A DNA stretch of 64,000 nucleotides from Erwinia endophytica (GTDB lineage Bacteria > Pseudomonadota > Gammaproteobacteria > Enterobacterales > Enterobacteriaceae). A program made the position numbers and the translations under genes. Shown in pieces: positions 61,315-64,000 of the stretch; the stretch's first letter is position 1, and every line of letters starts with the position of its first letter. The stretch is taken from NCBI RefSeq assembly GCF_009295515.1, contig NZ_RQVV01000057.1, forward strand, positions 124,001-188,000. The letters are read 5' to 3'. The notes beneath the pieces are model-generated. The model had not been told where the DNA came from. It made no database searches and saw nothing but the letters and a program-made list of their open reading frames with translations.

Positions 61315-62258
61315 GTGTTCCCCGCGCCAGCGGGGATAAACCGCTCGGCGGGACTGGGAAGACTCGCCAACATTCGTGTTCCCCGCGCCAGCGGGGATAA
61401 ACCGCCTGGCAGAGTCGCGAGTTCAGCCGCGCCATTGTGTTCCCCGCGCCAGCGGGGATAAACCGCCAACACCGAACGCATAAGCCACTTTATTCACGTG
61501 TTCCCCGCGCCAGCGGGGATAAACCGGGTTATTTAGGCAAAAGAAAAGGCCGGAAATCGTGTTCCCCGCGCCAGCGGGGATAAACCGGTCGTTGTCATCA
61601 GCCTTAATCGGAGGGCGGTGTGTTCCCCGCGCCAGCGGGGATAAACCGAAATTGCCGGAGTTAGCCGGGCGTGGACGTATGTGTTCCCCGCGCCAGCGGG
61701 GATAAACCGCCACCGAGGGTTAAAATAGGAAGAGAACGACTGTGTTCCCCGCGCCAGCGGGGATAAACCGGGCGCATGTTCGCGAGTGGCCGTTATCTTA
61801 CCGTGTTCCCCGCGCCAGCGGGGATAAACCGTTAGTCCCGTCACGTTTCCATCTAACGACGAAGTGTTCCCCGCGCCAGCGGGGATAAACCATGCGTAAT
61901 TGTTATTCACGCGCACCCGCAGGGGTGTTCCCCGCGCCAGCGGGGATAAACCGCGAGAAAAAGCGGCTCTCTGTCTGCTGAAACAGTGTTCCCCGCGCCA
62001 GCGGGGATAAACCGCCTCAGATCGGTCTCCAGGCTGGATATGCGACGTGTTCCCCGCGTCAGCGGGGATAAACCGATATTTATTCAGCCAATGCGGCCAC
62101 GCTTTTGGTGTTCCCCGCGCCAGCGGGGATAAACCGGGTTTTCGGTTGTTGTGGTGCTCGATAATACCGTGTTCCCCGCGCCAGCGGGGATAAACCGCGT
62201 TTTTAGCTAATTCATCACGTAAATCGACAGCGTTCCCCACACCAGGAACAGGCTGGCG
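61315..62258 (+). CRISPR. Type I-E CRISPR array, 15 full repeats plus 1 degenerate, 15 spacers
   Basis: Repeats of 29 bp beginning GTGTTCCCCGCGCCAGCGG and ending GGATAAACCG recur every 61 bp from 61315 to 62169, giving spacers of exactly 32 bp. The inner palindrome CCCCGC ... GCGGGG is the Cas6e hairpin. Repeat 10 (61864) ends in A instead of G. Repeat 13 (62047) has one C-to-T change (GCGTCAG). The sixteenth unit (62230) keeps only its first half in altered form (GCGTTCCCCACACCAGG), marking the leader-distal end. All spacers differ from one another. The leader and cas2 lie at the left, so newer spacers are on that side. Confidence 0.98.
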
Positions 62259-62602
62259 GATGCTCTCTGTTATTGCGGTAACCGGCGAAAGTTAAACCAG
62301 AGACGGATTATGAGCCGTTTGATGTTTTGGGGTTTTGCGTACCTGATAGCGCGTAGTGAATCACCCTCACTCACCGGGAGGTATTTCCCACTGGAAATAG
62401 CGTCAGGTTATGCTTTGCCTCTGCGCTGGGGCCTGGCGGCGAAATAATGTTGCTTTTTTGTAAACGGATTAACATGGCGAGGAAATCCTGCTATGCTGGC
62501 CCACGCGGAACCGGGCGCTTTACCCTACAGCATGAGCACATCACGTCACACTGAACCAGAGGGCGCCTGGTAAGCCAATACAATGTGAGCGAGGAGAACG
62601 TC
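62259..62602. promoter_or_regulatory. Intergenic region between the CRISPR array and acnB
   Basis: About 340 bp that should contain the acnB promoter. No further repeat copies, ORF or insertion boundary was recognised. A T-rich stretch near 62450-62460 and CTATGCTGG near 62490 could belong to the promoter. A GAGGAG ribosome-binding site lies 8 bases before the acnB GTG. Confidence 0.45.
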
Positions 62603-64000
62603 GTGCTAGAAGAATACCGTAAGCACGTTGCCGAGCGTGCAGCCCAGGGGATCGTTCCTAAACCATTAGATGCTTCCCAAATGGCCGCGCTGGTTGAACT
62701 GCTGAAAAACCCGCCAGCGGGTGAAGAAGAATTTCTTACCGATCTGTTAGTTAATCGAGTCCCGCCAGGTGTTGATGAAGCGGCCTATGTGAAAGCGGGC
62801 TTCCTGGCGGCGGTGGCCAAAGGCGAAGCGACCTCTCCGCTGGTGACGCCAGAAAAAGCCGTAGAGCTATTGGGCACCATGCAGGGCGGCTACAATATTC
62901 ACCCGCTGATTGAGGCGCTGGATGATGAAAAACTGGCGCCCATTGCAGTAAAAGCGTTGTCTCACACGCTGCTGATGTTTGACAGCTTCTACGATGTGGA
63001 AGAAAAAGCCAAAGCCGGTAACCCGCACGCGAAAAAAATCCTGCAGTCATGGGCCGATGCCGAATGGTTTCTTTCCCGCCCTGAACTGGCTGAAAAAATT
63101 ACTGTCACCGTTTTCAAAGTCACCGGCGAAACCAATACCGATGACTTGTCTCCCGCTCCTGATGCCTGGTCCCGTCCTGATATCCCATTGCATGCGCTGG
63201 CCATGTTGAAAAACGCCCGTGAAGGCATAGAACCAGACGAGCCTGGCAATATCGGTCCGATCAAACAGATCGAAGCCCTGAAGACAAAAGGTTTCCCGTT
63301 GGCCTATGTCGGCGATGTGGTTGGCACCGGATCGTCGCGTAAATCCGCGACTAACTCAGTACTGTGGTTTATGGGGCATGACATCCCGTATGTGCCGAAT
63401 AAAAAAAGCGGCGGTGTGGTGCTGGGCAACAATATCGCGCCGATTTTCTTCAATACCATGGAAGATGCAGGCGCGCTGCCGATTGAACTGGACGTACAAA
63501 AACTGAATATGGGTGATGTTATCGACATTTATCCATACCAAGGCGAAGTGAAGCACCACGAGAGCGGTGAAGTGCTGGCGACCTTTGCGCTGAAGACCGA
63601 CGTTCTGCTGGATGAAGTCCGTGCCGGCGGTCGTATTCCGTTGATTATTGGTCGCGGCCTGACGAGCAAAGCGCGTGAGTCTCTCGGTCTGCCGCACAGC
63701 AAGGTCTTCCGTCAGGCGAAAGACGTGGCGGCCAGCAGTCGTGGCTTCTCGCTGGCGCAGAAAATTGTTGGTCGCGCCTGTGGCACTGACGGTATTCGTC
63801 CTGGCGCCTATTGCGAACCCAAAATGGCCTCCGTCGGTTCTCAGGACACCACCGGGCCAATGACCCGTGATGAGCTGAAAGATCTGGCCTGTCTGGGCTT
63901 CTCCGCTGATCTGGTGATGCAGTCTTTCTGTCATACCGCCGCTTATCCTAAGCCGGTTGACGTCACGACTCACCACACGCTGCCGGATTTTATTATGAAC
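62603..64000 (+). CDS. acnB: Aconitate hydratase B AcnB, 5' part
   Basis: Main TCA-cycle aconitase with a 4Fe-4S cluster; the apo form also binds mRNA. The GTG at 62603 (MLEEYRKHVAERAAQG) is the start used in E. coli and follows GAGGAG. The first 466 codons are present: the HEAT-like domain, then VGTGSSRKSATNSVLWFMG, IIGRGLTSKARESLGLP and QDTTGPMTRDELKDLACLGFSADLVMQSFCHTAAYPKPVD, which leads into the cluster-binding part. The frame runs off the window end intact. Confidence 0.97.
   Translation, partial: MLEEYRKHVAERAAQGIVPKPLDASQMAALVELLKNPPAGEEEFLTDLLVNRVPPGVDEAAYVKAGFLAAVAKGEATSPLVTPEKAVELLGTMQGGYNIHPLIEALDDEKLAPIAVKALSHTLLMFDSFYDVEEKAKAGNPHAKKILQSWADAEWFLSRPELAEKITVTVFKVTGETNTDDLSPAPDAWSRPDIPLHALAMLKNAREGIEPDEPGNIGPIKQIEALKTKGFPLAYVGDVVGTGSSRKSATNSVLWFMGHDIPYVPNKKSGGVVLGNNIAPIFFNTMEDAGALPIELDVQKLNMGDVIDIYPYQGEVKHHESGEVLATFALKTDVLLDEVRAGGRIPLIIGRGLTSKARESLGLPHSKVFRQAKDVAASSRGFSLAQKIVGRACGTDGIRPGAYCEPKMASVGSQDTTGPMTRDELKDLACLGFSADLVMQSFCHTAAYPKPVDVTTHHTLPDFIMN

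Noticed and set aside
61296-62240. Minus-strand frames encoding repeated VYPRWRGEH and GLSPLARGT
   Set aside because: These are translations of the CRISPR repeats, not proteins.

Overview
The window is chromosomal DNA of a gammaproteobacterium of the order Enterobacterales. Protein lengths and gene order follow the E. coli 'two-minute' region almost exactly: ftsI-murE-murF-mraY-murD-ftsW-murG-murC-ddlB-ftsQ-ftsA-ftsZ-lpxC-(dciA)-secM-secA-mutT-yacG-zapD-coaE-hofC-hofB-ppdD-nadC-ampD-ampE-aroP-pdhR-aceE-aceF-lpd-...-acnB. Several traits suggest a non-Escherichia member, possibly Pectobacteriaceae or Yersiniaceae: a DciA-family gene, an A24 prepilin peptidase after secA, a decayed guaC, a type I-F cas1 relic and a PAAR effector relic. 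The genus cannot be fixed from the sequence alone.

Layout. 1-14.6 kb is the dcw cluster: peptidoglycan precursor synthesis from MurE to DdlB, interleaved with the divisome genes ftsI, ftsW, ftsQ, ftsA and ftsZ. Most genes are translationally coupled. 14.6-19.4 kb holds lpxC, a reverse-strand dciA-like gene, and secM-secA with a divergent SecM arrest motif. 19.4-28.4 kb holds a short prepilin peptidase, mutT, yacG-zapD-coaE, a guaC remnant, the type IV pilin genes hofC-hofB-ppdD, nadC, and ampD-ampE. 28.4-29.2 kb is an AT-rich interval with a small gene that looks like a class II microcin precursor. 29.2-38.3 kb holds aroP, pdhR with its operator, and the pyruvate dehydrogenase genes aceE, aceF and lpd, ended by a perfect terminator.

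38.3-62.6 kb is a 24-kb accessory block between lpd and acnB, which are near neighbours in E. coli. Its first part (38.5-49.4 kb) is a catabolic gene set: an aminotransferase, an M20 carbamoylase-like hydrolase, a GntR regulator, a polar amino-acid ABC transporter, a ureohydrolase, a DUF1989 protein, a D-2-hydroxyacid dehydrogenase and the 5-oxoprolinase subunits PxpA, PxpB and PxpC. Three promoters in it share one operator-like motif, which suggests one regulon for an unidentified nitrogenous (ureido, guanidino or lactam) substrate. Next comes a gene graveyard (49.4-50.5 kb) where the 5' end of a type I-F cas1 abuts a frameshifted, truncated T6SS PAAR effector gene. Then come a divergent EamA exporter and LysR regulator around a perfect 26-bp palindrome. 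Last is a complete type I-E CRISPR-Cas operon (cas3-cse1-cse2-cas7-cas5-cas6e-cas1-cas2) with 15 full repeats and one degenerate terminal repeat. The window ends inside acnB.

The strongest leads for new biology are the orphan microcin-like gene (28.5-28.8 kb) and the motif-linked catabolic regulon (38.5-49.4 kb). The clearest evolutionary traces are the type I-F cas1 relic, the PAAR relic and the guaC relic. All assignments come from reading the sequence and recalled family knowledge; no database search was run.
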